Source: JAAZNF01 sp964561025 (lineage in GTDB: Bacteria; Myxococcota; B64-G9). Taken from it: a DNA stretch of 19,292 nucleotides. Where the stretch lies: positions 1 through 19,292 of the forward strand of contig CAZLNM010000102.1 in NCBI GenBank assembly GCA_964561025.1, given 5' to 3'. The notes beneath the pieces are model-generated. The model worked only from the letters and a program-made list of their open reading frames with translations, was not told where the DNA came from and did not search any database. This document shows positions 8,147 through 15,248 of this stretch, piece after piece; the first letter of the stretch is position 1, and each line of letters starts with the position of its first letter. A program made the translations under genes and the position numbers.

Positions 8147-8983
8147 TTAGAACAAGAACCCCACCACGCCCTCCAGCGACACCGAGAACGAGGAGCCGGG
8201 GCCGTCGAGCACGATCATCCAACCCGGCGTGAGCGCCAGGCCGGTCGAGAGACGCCCGAACCAGCGAAAACCCGCCCGCGCGCGCAGCGGGAGCCACAGC
8301 GCGAAGCGGCCCTCCTCCGCCGGCACCCCGAAGCGGGCCACGCCCACCCCGGCCGCGAGCAACACCTCCCAGCGATCCGTCTCCCAGGCCAGGCCGGCCA
8401 GCAGGCTGCCGCCACCCAGGTGCAGGCTGCGCGAGTTGGCCTCGGCGGCGTGGTGGGTGTAACGCAACCAGCCGCCCAGACGCAGCGCGCCGAACCGTCC
8501 CAGCAGGCCGAGCCCCGCGGCCGGCCCGTCGGCGAGGTACCTCCGGTCTGTCCCGGTGACGAACTCGGCACCGACGTCGGTGAAGAGCTCGAAGCGCGCC
8601 GGCCCCACGGGCTCCGCGGCGGGCGGGCCGGCCGGGCGCGGGCGCAGGCGCTCGCGGGCCTCGTCCAGCGCGTCCAGGATCTTGGGAGAGACGCCGCGGC
8701 GGTCGATGGCGAAGTCCGGCCGTTCGAGAAGGAGCGCTTCGAACTGGGCCACCGCCGACTCGCGCTGGCCGAGCGCCAGGTGGGATTCGGCCAGCGCCCG
8801 CCGCGCCTGGGTCCGGCGTTCGGCGTCGGAGGCGGGGAGCCGTTGCAGCGCGTCGGTCAAGAGGTCACGGGCGCACGCGAAATCCAGCCGCACAAAGCAA
8901 GCCATGCCCGCCTCGAACGAGCTTACCGCGGACATCTGGGCCGCGGGATCGAGCAGCCAGGCGAGTAGCAAAAGCCGCGTCAT
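8147..8983 (-). CDS. Exported protein with TPR-like N-terminus and C-terminal barrel-like domain
   Basis: 278 residues from the ATG at 8981-8983. A short signal sequence (MTRLLLLAWLL...) leads to a helical, Ala/Leu/Arg-rich region of about 120 residues. Its spacing (FACARDLLTDAL, ARRALAESHLALGQRESAVAQFEALL) fits two or three TPR repeats. The last 140 residues alternate glycine and aromatic residues and end in FLF, typical of small outer-membrane beta barrels. An upstream in-frame ATG pair at 9008-9013 overlaps the predicted -10 box, so it would not be transcribed; the later start also has a GGGAGG site, though at a long 12-nt spacing. It is the first gene of the operon with the FHA activator and sppA. 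The exact function is unknown; a periplasmic scaffold anchored in the outer membrane is possible. Confidence 0.75.
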   Translation of the reverse strand: MTRLLLLAWLLDPAAQMSAVSSFEAGMACFVRLDFACARDLLTDALQRLPASDAERRTQARRALAESHLALGQRESAVAQFEALLLERPDFAIDRRGVSPKILDALDEARERLRPRPAGPPAAEPVGPARFELFTDVGAEFVTGTDRRYLADGPAAGLGLLGRFGALRLGGWLRYTHHAAEANSRSLHLGGGSLLAGLAWETDRWEVLLAAGVGVARFGVPAEEGRFALWLPLRARAGFRWFGRLSTGLALTPGWMIVLDGPGSSFSVSLEGVVGFLF

Positions 8984-9008
8984 CCCGCTTTCGCACCTCC
9001 CGCGCCGC

Positions 9009-9037
9009 ATCATACTTGCGCTCGCTTCGCATCACAA
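9009..9037 (-). promoter_or_regulatory. Predicted promoter of the barrel - FHA activator - sppA operon
   Basis: Minus strand: -35 TTGTGA (9037-9032, 4/6), 17-bp spacer, -10 TATGAT (9014-9009, 5/6). The start would fall near 9002, just upstream of the ATG at 8983. It is divergent from the lipoprotein promoter, whose -35 lies 21 bp away. Confidence 0.5.
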
Positions 9038-9058
9038 ACGAAAACGAAAACCGGCCCG

Positions 9059-9106
9059 TTGTCCGCGGCCAGCATTGATCGTATAGTACCCTCCGGGCAG
9101 TGCCCG
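9059..9106 (+). promoter_or_regulatory. Predicted promoter of the Cys-rich lipoprotein, with a dyad at the start site
   Basis: -35 TTGTCC (9059-9064), 17-bp spacer, -10 TATAGT (9082-9087, 5/6). The predicted start near 9094 coincides with an inverted repeat CGGGC-AGT-GCCCG (9094-9106), a possible operator or 5' hairpin. The leader is about 53 nt. Confidence 0.5.
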
Positions 9107-9146
9107 TCCGCGACCGCCAGTCGCGCAACAGAGCAAAGGAGTGGTC

Positions 9147-9980
9147 ATGTTCAGAACTTGTCTGCTTTTGTGCTTCTGGTTCACGACGTTGTTCTTTTCC
9201 GCCTGCGGCAGCGAGTCGGCTCGCTGCGGCAACGGCAAGGTGGAGGGAGAGGAGAAGTGCGACGGGGCGAACCTGGCCGCGCAGACCTGCCGCACCCAGG
9301 GGTTCAACAGCGGCACGCTCTCCTGCAAACAGGACTGCACCTTCGAGACCGCCGCCTGCTCGCAGCAACTTCCCATCCCCGATTTCTCCATGGGGTTCTC
9401 CGAGGCCGCCTGCCAGAACCTGCTGGACTGCTGCGACCCCACGGAGCTTTCCCAGATCCAGAACGGCAAGTGGACCGATCTGGCGAGCTGCGTGAACTTC
9501 TACTCCGGCGTTCTCTCGCAGTACGTGGTCACGCCCATGCAGAGCGCGGTCACCGCCGGCCGGGGCCAGTACGACGCCACCAAGGCCGGCGCGTGCCTTT
9601 CGGCCTTCCGCGCCCTGGAGTGCACCGGGCAGAACGACCTGGTGGCCTTCTTCGCCACCTGCGAACACTTCTACGTGGGCCTGCAAGGCGCCGACGCCGT
9701 GTGCCAGAGCTCGCTGGATTGCGCCGACTATTTCGTGTGCGTGAAGGCGGCCGGGCAGTCGGAGGGAGTGTGCAAGCACCTGCTGGACAAGGGCGCCACC
9801 TGCGAGGTCAACGTGCAGCCGGCCTGCATGCCCGACTACTACTGCGACGCGACGACGCTCAAATGCGAGGACCGCAAGCCCGAGAACGCCGCCTGCGGCG
9901 GCAACGAGTGCCAGGCGGGCCTGACCTGCGGCGACAACGATTTGTGCAGCAAACCCGCCCCGGTGTGCGACGGCAAGTGA
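9147..9980 (+). CDS. Cys-rich surface lipoprotein with myxobacterial-type disulfide repeat
   Basis: 277 residues. The N-terminus is a lipoprotein signal (LFFSAC) with the lipidated Cys at 20, followed by 26 further cysteines. Residues 26-70 show the CGNGKVEGEEKCDG...TC...F..GTLSCKQDC pattern that I know as the myxobacterial Cys-rich disulfide repeat, common in secreted proteins of Myxococcota. The middle (about 80-190) has more widely spaced Cys and the C-terminal 70 residues are again dense (CKHLLDKGATC, YYCDATTLKC, GLTCGDNDLC). It is probably an oxidised, outer-membrane-anchored or surface protein; its partner is unknown. AAGGAG at 9136-9141 is 5 nt before the ATG at 9147. An in-frame GTG at 9141 overlaps that ribosome site and is rejected. 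It converges with the next gene, with 4 bp between stop codons. Confidence 0.85.
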   Translation: MFRTCLLLCFWFTTLFFSACGSESARCGNGKVEGEEKCDGANLAAQTCRTQGFNSGTLSCKQDCTFETAACSQQLPIPDFSMGFSEAACQNLLDCCDPTELSQIQNGKWTDLASCVNFYSGVLSQYVVTPMQSAVTAGRGQYDATKAGACLSAFRALECTGQNDLVAFFATCEHFYVGLQGADAVCQSSLDCADYFVCVKAAGQSEGVCKHLLDKGATCEVNVQPACMPDYYCDATTLKCEDRKPENAACGGNECQAGLTCGDNDLCSKPAPVCDGK

Positions 9981-9984
9981 CGGC

Positions 9985-10569
9985 CTAAAAACGCACCCCG
10001 ACGCCGAGGCGCAGCTCGTCGCGGTACGTCCCCCACCCCCACTCCAATCGCACCATCCAGCCGGGCTCGAGGTCGTAGAGCACGCCGAGCGCCGCGCTCC
10101 AGGCGAAGCGCGCCGAGGTGTCGTCCTCGCCGCCCGAACTCCACTGGGGCCCCACGCCCAGGGCGACCGCGGCCAGGATGGCGAAGCGCTCGGCGAGGTA
10201 CACCTGATAGCGCGCGCCCAGCAGCGGCAGCAGGCCCGTCTGGCGGTGGCGCACGCCCGCTTCGCTCCAGAAGAAGTGGCTCACCTCCAGGGTGAGCTCG
10301 AGGTGCAGCGCGTCGAAGATGCGCTCGTGCGCGAAGAACCCGCGGGGCAGGACCGGCCAGCCGAAACGCGCCCCGCCCCCGAACCCGAAGGAGTGCTCGG
10401 AGAAGTGCAGCAGCACGTGCCCGAAGAGATCAGGGCCGAAGCTCTCGTCCACGTACTCGCCGAGATCCGGCACCTCGGGGGGCGGCTTTCGGGCCGGGCC
10501 GGCCGAGGCCGGAAGAAGCCACAGCCCGAGCAGGATCCCCGCCAGCACGGCGGCGCCACGCGGCCGCAT
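9985..10569 (-). CDS. Small outer-membrane beta-barrel protein, unknown function
   Basis: 194 residues from the ATG at 10567-10569. A signal peptide (about 1-23, ending ASAG) is followed by a Pro-rich stretch and then alternating Gly/aromatic segments (FGFGGGARFGW, LHLELTLEVSHFFW, FAILAAVALGVGPQW, WMVRLEWGWGTY). It ends LRLGVGVRF with a C-terminal Phe, the usual signal for barrel insertion. An eight-strand barrel is plausible. The open frame extends 45 codons further upstream but without a good ribosome site; at 10569 GGAGG lies 9 nt before the ATG. No family name can be given. It is divergent from cydA and convergent with the lipoprotein gene. Confidence 0.7.
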   Translation of the reverse strand: MRPRGAAVLAGILLGLWLLPASAGPARKPPPEVPDLGEYVDESFGPDLFGHVLLHFSEHSFGFGGGARFGWPVLPRGFFAHERIFDALHLELTLEVSHFFWSEAGVRHRQTGLLPLLGARYQVYLAERFAILAAVALGVGPQWSSGGEDDTSARFAWSAALGVLYDLEPGWMVRLEWGWGTYRDELRLGVGVRF

Positions 10570-10600
10570 TCCGCTGCACCTCCATCCCCACCCGGAACGC

Positions 10601-10629
10601 AGTGTGTCACCGGGCCGCTCCGAGGTCAA
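10601..10629 (-). promoter_or_regulatory. Weak candidate promoter for the small barrel gene
   Basis: Minus strand: -35 TTGACC (10629-10624, 5/6), 17-bp spacer, -10 CACACT (10606-10601, 3/6). The position is right for the ATG at 10569, but the -10 is poor. Confidence 0.3.
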
Positions 10630-10660
10630 CCCGGCGCACCGCAGCGCCATCGGTTTGCAA

Positions 10661-10688
10661 TTGACGTTGGTGCAACCATTGGGATAAA
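10661..10688 (+). promoter_or_regulatory. Candidate sigma-70 promoter of cydAB
   Basis: -35 TTGACG (10661-10666, 5/6), 16-bp spacer, -10 GATAAA (10683-10688, 4/6), with a start near 10695 and a leader of about 60 nt. TTGCA and TGCAA segments flank the -35 (10656-10660 and 10671-10675) and form a possible regulator site. No FNR-type TTGAT-N4-ATCAA box was seen. Confidence 0.4.
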
Positions 10689-10754
10689 GACTGTCGCAAA
10701 TCACACCGCGAGCGCCGCGATCTTGCCGGCCAGGTTCGCGGGCGGGAGGTGTTC

Positions 10755-12062
10755 ATGGATGTGGTGATGTTGTCGCGGCTGCAGTTCGCGATGGCGGCCT
10801 GTTTCCACTACCTGTTCGTGCCGCTGACCTTGGGGCTCTCTCTCCTGGTGGCCATCTTCGAGACGAAGTTCGTCTCGAGCGGCGACCCCGAGTACCGGCG
10901 GCTGGCCAAGTTCTGGGGCAAGCTCTTCCTCATCAACTTCGCGGTGGGCGTGGTGACCGGCATCACCCTGGAGTTCCAGTTCGGCACCAACTGGGCGCGC
11001 TACTCGACCTACGTCGGCGACGTGTTCGGCTCGCTGCTGGCCATCGAGGCCACCGCCTCGTTCTTCCTCGAGTCCACCTTCCTGGCGGTGTGGTTCTTCG
11101 GCTGGAACAAGCTCTCCCCCCGGGCGCACCTTTTGGCCATCTGGCTGGTGGCCATCGCCTCCAACCTGTCGGCCTTCTGGATCCTGACGGCCAACGCCTG
11201 GATGCAGAGCCCGGTGGGCTACGCCATCCGCAACGGCCGCGCCGAGCTTACGGACTTCTTTTCCGTGCTGTTCCAGAAGGCCTCGCTCCTGGAGATCGCC
11301 CACACCCTGACCGGCGCCTACATCCTGTCGGGGATCTTCGTGCTGGGCGTCTCGGCCTGGCACCTGCGCAAGAAGAACGAGGAGGCGTTCTTCGCCAAAT
11401 CCTTCCGCCTGGCCGCGCTGTGGACGCTCGTCTTTGCCGTGCTGGAGATCGGCCTCGGTCACATGAGCGCCTCCCACCTGCGCACCGCGCAGCCCGCCAA
11501 GCTCGCCGCCATGGAGTCGCAGTGGGAGACGCGCTCGGCGGCCCCCATGCACCTTCTGTTGTGGCCCGACGAGGAGAACGAGAAGAACGCCGTCGAGGCC
11601 CTCAGCGTGCCCTCGGGCCTCAGCGTGCTGGCCGGGTTCTCGCCGGACACCGAGGTGAAGGGCCTGCGGGACTTCCCGCGGGAGGATCGCCCGCCGGTGC
11701 TGCCGGTGTTCGTGAGCTTTCGCCTGATGGTGGGGCTGGGCTTCTTGTTCGCACTGGTCGGCCTGTGGGCGTTCTGGCGGCGCCGGCAACCCGCGAGCGC
11801 CGGCCGGCTGCTGCGCCTGCTGCCGTGGATGATCCCCTTGCCGTACCTCGCCAACCAGCTCGGCTGGATCGTGACGGAGGTGGGCCGGCAGCCGTGGATC
11901 GTGTACGGCGTGATGCGCACGGCCGACGCCGGCTCGCCGCTGGAAGCGAGCCAGGTGGCGATCTCGCTGGGCGCGTTCTTTCTGGTGTACGCGCTGCTCG
12001 GCGCGGTGGACTTCTTCTTGCTCTTTCGCTTCGCGCGCAAGGGCCCGCCCGCGGCGGCCTGA
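10755..12062 (+). CDS. cydA: Cytochrome bd-type quinol oxidase subunit I
   Basis: 435 residues, multi-spanning inner-membrane protein that oxidises quinol and reduces O2 to water with hemes b558, b595 and d. The match to the E. coli sequence is extensive: SRLQFA, then His18 (equivalent of the His19 heme ligand), FWGKLFLINFAVGVVTGI, EFQFGTNW, LAIEATASFFLEST with both conserved proton-path Glu, LEIAHTLTGAY (His186 equivalent), the quinol-site segment KLAAMESQWET, FRLMVGLGF (Met393 equivalent) and GRQPW. The loop after KLAAMES is short, so this is the short-Q-loop type. GGGAGG at 10744-10749 is 5 nt before the ATG at 10755; an in-frame GTG at 10749 overlaps it and is rejected. cydB follows after 10 bp. 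Suggests growth at low oxygen or under respiratory stress. Confidence 0.96.
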   Translation: MDVVMLSRLQFAMAACFHYLFVPLTLGLSLLVAIFETKFVSSGDPEYRRLAKFWGKLFLINFAVGVVTGITLEFQFGTNWARYSTYVGDVFGSLLAIEATASFFLESTFLAVWFFGWNKLSPRAHLLAIWLVAIASNLSAFWILTANAWMQSPVGYAIRNGRAELTDFFSVLFQKASLLEIAHTLTGAYILSGIFVLGVSAWHLRKKNEEAFFAKSFRLAALWTLVFAVLEIGLGHMSASHLRTAQPAKLAAMESQWETRSAAPMHLLLWPDEENEKNAVEALSVPSGLSVLAGFSPDTEVKGLRDFPREDRPPVLPVFVSFRLMVGLGFLFALVGLWAFWRRRQPASAGRLLRLLPWMIPLPYLANQLGWIVTEVGRQPWIVYGVMRTADAGSPLEASQVAISLGAFFLVYALLGAVDFFLLFRFARKGPPAAA

Positions 12063-12072
12063 GGAGACGGTC

Positions 12073-13098
12073 ATGCTGGAAACCATCTGGTTTTCGATCT
12101 GGGGCCTGGCCTGGGCGGTGTACTTCGCCCTGGACGGATTCGACCTGGGGCTGGGATCGCTACTCCCGTTCCTGGCGCGCAACGAGGGCGACAAGCGGGT
12201 CATCGTCAACGCCATGGGGCCGTTCTGGGACGGCAACGAGGTGTGGCTGATCACCGCCGGCGGGGTGACCTTCGCCGCCTTCCCGCGCGCCTACGCGGTG
12301 ATGTTCTCGAGCCTGTACACCCCGCTCTTGCTGCTCCTGTTCGCGCTCATCCTGCGCGGGGTGGCCTTCGAGTTCCGCGCCAAGGTTGACTCGGCCCGCT
12401 GGCGCGCCGTGTGGGACGGCTGCCTGGTCGCCGGCTCGTTCGCGCCGGCGCTGCTTTTCGGCGTCGCCTTCGCCAACATCTTTTCGGGCATCCCGCTCGA
12501 CGCCGACGGGCGTCTCCAGGGCAACCTGCTCACCCTGCTCCACCCCTACGGCCTGCTGGGCGGGGCGCTGTTCGTCGCGCTGTTTGCGCTCCACGGCGCG
12601 AACTGGCTGGCCACGCGCAGCCAGGGCGAGCTGCGCGCCCGCACGGACCGCGCCGCCAAGATCCTGTGGCCCGCCGCGGCCGTGCTGGCGGCGGCCTTCC
12701 TGGTGGCCACCGGTTTCGCCACGCCCCTGTGGAGCAACGTCCTGGCGCGGCCCTACCTGCTCCTCCTGCCCGCGCTGGCGCTCGCCGGCCTGGTGCTGAC
12801 GCGCGTGTTCGCCGCCCGCGGCGCCCCCTGGCGGGCGTGGTTCTCGAGCGGGGCGCTCATCCTGGGCTCGACGCTGTTCGGCGTGGCCGGGCGCTACCCC
12901 GAGCTGCTGCCCTCCAGCCTCGATCCCGCCGCCTCCATCACCGCCTTCAACTCCGCCTCCAGCCCGCTCACGCTCAAGATCATGCTGGGCGTGGTGCTGG
13001 TGTTCTTGCCGCTGGTCATCGGCTACCAGGCCTGGGTGTACCACAAGTTCCGCGACGTCCTGGACGAGAAGTCGCTCGACCCAGAATCCAGCTACTGA
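12073..13098 (+). CDS. cydB: Cytochrome bd-type quinol oxidase subunit II
   Basis: 341 residues, partner of CydA, hydrophobic with about eight to nine helices. Diagnostic segments are the N-terminal IWFSIWGLAWAVYFALDGFDLG, MGPFWDGNEVWLITAGG with the conserved Trp, FPRAYAVMFSSLY, LRGVAFEFR and a C-terminal LPLVIGYQAWVYHKF. A GAGGAG ribosome site overlaps the cydA stop codon and leads to the ATG at 12073, so the two subunits are cotranslated. No cydX-like small gene follows in 13099-13205, and no cydDC transporter is in the window. Assignment is certain at family level; biochemically it could be a bd or cyanide-insensitive type, which the sequence does not settle. Confidence 0.96.
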   Translation: MLETIWFSIWGLAWAVYFALDGFDLGLGSLLPFLARNEGDKRVIVNAMGPFWDGNEVWLITAGGVTFAAFPRAYAVMFSSLYTPLLLLLFALILRGVAFEFRAKVDSARWRAVWDGCLVAGSFAPALLFGVAFANIFSGIPLDADGRLQGNLLTLLHPYGLLGGALFVALFALHGANWLATRSQGELRARTDRAAKILWPAAAVLAAAFLVATGFATPLWSNVLARPYLLLLPALALAGLVLTRVFAARGAPWRAWFSSGALILGSTLFGVAGRYPELLPSSLDPAASITAFNSASSPLTLKIMLGVVLVFLPLVIGYQAWVYHKFRDVLDEKSLDPESSY

Positions 13099-13169
13099 CC
13101 CCATCGCCGGCATCAACACCGGGTGAAGGTTTTTCCGAGCCACCCCACCAGCCGAGCACGGCGCGGAAT

Positions 13170-13199
13170 TTGGCGACAACGGGGGTGCCGGGATATATT
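13170..13199 (+). promoter_or_regulatory. Predicted promoter giving a leaderless FadL-family mRNA
   Basis: -35 TTGGCG (13170-13175, 4/6), 18-bp spacer, -10 TATATT (13194-13199, 5/6). The predicted start, 7 nt after the -10, falls on or next to the A of the ATG at 13206. No Shine-Dalgarno sequence lies within 15 nt of that ATG. Confidence 0.5.
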
Positions 13200-13205
13200 G
13201 GAACG

Positions 13206-14612
13206 ATGCAAAGACGCCCTTTCCTGGCGGTCCTTCTGGCATCGCTCGTCCTGTGCCCTGCCTTCCCCGGGTTCGACCCGGCCGCGGCCTCGGGGTTCAT
13301 GGTCTCCAAGATGGGCGGCGACCTCTCCGGCCCCACCGAACCCAACGGGGCGGCCACCTTCTGGAACCCCGCGGCCACCGGGGCCATCGACGGCGCGAGC
13401 GTCTTCCTCGACGCCAACTGGATCTGGCGCGAGGCGTCCTTTGAGCGCGCCTGGGACCCGGGCTTCGATCCCGGCGTGCGCAAGTCCGATCCGGGAAAGC
13501 TCGCGACCTTCGCGGTCATGCCCATGGCGGCGCTCACCTGGAAGCTGCCGCGCCACGAGTTCCTCACGTTCGGCTTCGGCTGCTACGTCCCCTATGGCAA
13601 CCGCTCCGACTGGCCCGCCTGGGATGTCGCGGCCGAACGGGCCAAGGCCCCGCCCGACCAGGCCGCGCCGGCCCAGGCCTACCAGGCGCTCTCCGGGCAC
13701 CTGGAGACCTACTTCTTCACCCCCACGGTGTCGCTCCAGCTCGCCGAGGGGGTGTACCTCGGCGCGGGGGTGTCGTGGATCCACACCCGGCTCTCGCTCT
13801 CGCGCCTGCTCGACGTCGGCTCGGGGCTGTTCCCACCCGAAACGCTGGCCGCCTCGGCGCTGAGCGCGCTCTCTTTCAGCGGCGACGATCCCGGCTGGTC
13901 GGTGGGCCTGCTGCTGCTGCCGGCCGAATGGCTGCGCATCGGCCTCAGCCTCACCAGCAGCGCCGATCTCGACCTCTCCGGGACCGCCCGCATCACCCTG
14001 CCGCCGCTGTTCGTGCCGGCGGGACAGACGGACACGGTCGAGTCGCGCGCGCGCATGGCGCTGGTGCTGCCCGCCGCCCTGCGCGCCGGCGTCCACCTGG
14101 ACCTCACCGACTGGCTGGTGCTGCGCCTGAACCTCGAGTACGTGGCCTGGTCGCAGTTCACCGGCATCCGGGTGCACGAGCTCGCCTTCCCCGACATCGG
14201 CGGCCTGGCCGGGCGCAAGCTGGCCGAGCAGAAGGAGTTCGTGAGCCGCCGTCAGTACCGGGACACGCTGGACGTGCGTTTCGGGGCGCGGGTGTTCCCC
14301 GTGCCGTGGTGGATGTTCTTCGGCGGGGTGGGGATCGACGAGTGCGCCATCCCCGACGAGGCGCAGGGGGCGGACATCTTCGACTCGCTGAAGATCGGCC
14401 TGGCCCTGGGCACCCGCCTCGACCTGAGCGGCCTTGTGGAGGCGCTCAGCGGACGCGCGCCGGACATGCCGCGGCTGTTTTTCACCGTCGGCACCAACGC
14501 CATCTTCTACCTGGAGAACGACGTCCGCGGCAACGCGCTCGAGTCTCCGCTGAACGGCAGCTACCGCTCGCGGGTGCTGCTGCTCTCCACCTCGCTGGAA
14601 GCGCGCTACTGA
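13206..14612 (+). CDS. FadL/OMPP1-family outer-membrane transport protein
   Basis: 468 residues. After a signal peptide (about 1-29, ending AAAS) the mature N-terminus reads GFMVSKMGG...GPTEPNGAATFWNPAAT, the N-terminal hatch pattern of the FadL family, whose members carry long-chain fatty acids or other hydrophobic compounds across the outer membrane. The rest alternates amphipathic strands (GWSVGLLLLPAEWLRIGLSL, WLVLRLNLEYVAWSQF, DTLDVRFGARVF) and ends SLEARY with a C-terminal aromatic residue, as expected for a 14-strand barrel. The ATG at 13206 was chosen because the protein sequence upstream only shadows cydB and because the signal peptide begins there. It has no ribosome site and probably a leaderless transcript. 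The substrate is not known. Confidence 0.85.
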   Translation: MQRRPFLAVLLASLVLCPAFPGFDPAAASGFMVSKMGGDLSGPTEPNGAATFWNPAATGAIDGASVFLDANWIWREASFERAWDPGFDPGVRKSDPGKLATFAVMPMAALTWKLPRHEFLTFGFGCYVPYGNRSDWPAWDVAAERAKAPPDQAAPAQAYQALSGHLETYFFTPTVSLQLAEGVYLGAGVSWIHTRLSLSRLLDVGSGLFPPETLAASALSALSFSGDDPGWSVGLLLLPAEWLRIGLSLTSSADLDLSGTARITLPPLFVPAGQTDTVESRARMALVLPAALRAGVHLDLTDWLVLRLNLEYVAWSQFTGIRVHELAFPDIGGLAGRKLAEQKEFVSRRQYRDTLDVRFGARVFPVPWWMFFGGVGIDECAIPDEAQGADIFDSLKIGLALGTRLDLSGLVEALSGRAPDMPRLFFTVGTNAIFYLENDVRGNALESPLNGSYRSRVLLLSTSLEARY

Positions 14613-14625
14613 ACCGGCCGCATTC

Positions 14626-14666
14626 TTGTCTTTGGCGCGCGAGCGGCTAGAATCGGGTGAACCCGA
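14626..14666 (+). promoter_or_regulatory. Predicted promoter with overlapping dyad before the Pro-rich membrane protein
   Basis: -35 TTGTCT (14626-14631, 4/6), 16-bp spacer, -10 TAGAAT (14648-14653, 5/6), start near 14660. An inverted repeat TCGGGT-GA-ACCCGA (14653-14666) overlaps the last base of the -10 and the start, a position typical of a repressor operator. Confidence 0.4.
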
Positions 14667-14680
14667 AGGGAGGACCGCCC

Positions 14681-15220
14681 ATGCGCCCGACCATCCTCGT
14701 GCTGTCTCTGATGCTGCTCGTTCCGTTCGCCGCGCGCGGCCAGGAAGAAGGCGCCGCCCCCATCACCGCCGAGGATCCCCAGGCCGGGCCGCCCCCGCCG
14801 CCCCCGCCCTCCGGCTACCAGCCGCCCACCAAGGACGAGTGGAACGCCGCCGGCCTGGACCTGGACGAGTACGCGCTGGCGGTGAGCTATCAGGCGACGC
14901 TGGAGCAGTGGAAGGAGATGGACCGCAGCCGCACCGCACGGCGCACCGCCGGCTGGGCCTGCCTGGCGCTGGGCCTGCTCACCGTGCCCATCGAGGCCAC
15001 CATCATCTACGGCGCCGACATCGCCTACACCGAGGATCCGCAGGCCTGGGGCTTCCTGATGGCCACCGTGGCCGGCGGGGCGGCGCTCATCACCGGCATC
15101 GTGCTGCTGGCCACCCTCCCCGGCCCCGAGGATCTGCGCAACAACAACCTGAGCGACAATACCGCCGGCCTGCGCCTCGTCCCCACCGGCAACGGCTTCG
15201 CCTTCCACTGGCGGTTCTGA
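14681..15220 (+). CDS. Exported or membrane protein with Pro-rich linker, unknown function
   Basis: 179 residues, no family recognised. The N-terminus is a signal sequence (MRPTILVLSLMLLVPFAARG). Then comes a short acidic stretch and a run of seven prolines within PPPPPPPSGYQPP (about 43-55), like an envelope-spanning linker. A helical segment follows (EYALAVSYQATLEQWKEMDRSR). Two hydrophobic helices lie at about 90-110 and 122-145, then a polar tail ending FAFHWRF. AAGGGAGG lies 7 nt before the ATG at 14681; a GTG 8 codons upstream is less likely. It follows the FadL gene after 68 bp but has its own predicted promoter. Its stop is 10 bp from the convergent metallopeptidase stop, with a terminator hairpin there. 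Topology beyond two membrane helices is uncertain. Confidence 0.7.
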   Translation: MRPTILVLSLMLLVPFAARGQEEGAAPITAEDPQAGPPPPPPPSGYQPPTKDEWNAAGLDLDEYALAVSYQATLEQWKEMDRSRTARRTAGWACLALGLLTVPIEATIIYGADIAYTEDPQAWGFLMATVAGGAALITGIVLLATLPGPEDLRNNNLSDNTAGLRLVPTGNGFAFHWRF

Positions 15221-15223
15221 GGA

Positions 15224-15248
15224 CCCGGCTTCAGCGGGCTTTCTTTTT
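15224..15248 (+). terminator. Rho-independent terminator after the Pro-rich membrane protein
   Basis: CCC(G)GC-TTCA-GCGGG forms a 5-bp stem with one bulged G and a TTCA loop (15224-15238), directly followed by CTTTCTTTTT (15239-15248). It starts 3 nt after the gene's stop and overlaps the 3' end of the convergent metallopeptidase gene. No T tract serves the minus direction. Confidence 0.5.

Noticed and set aside
10701..12254. 517-residue minus-strand frame opposite cydA
   Set aside because: Shadow frame; cydA on the plus strand has all heme-ligand motifs.
13099..13205. cydX-like small gene or terminator after cydB
   Set aside because: No short hydrophobic frame with a ribosome site and no stem with a T tract; only a weak CCGG pairing precedes TTTTT at 13129-13133.
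12411..13205. Long upstream extension of the FadL reading frame
   Set aside because: It is Arg/Pro/Ala-rich shadow of cydB; the signal peptide begins at 13206.
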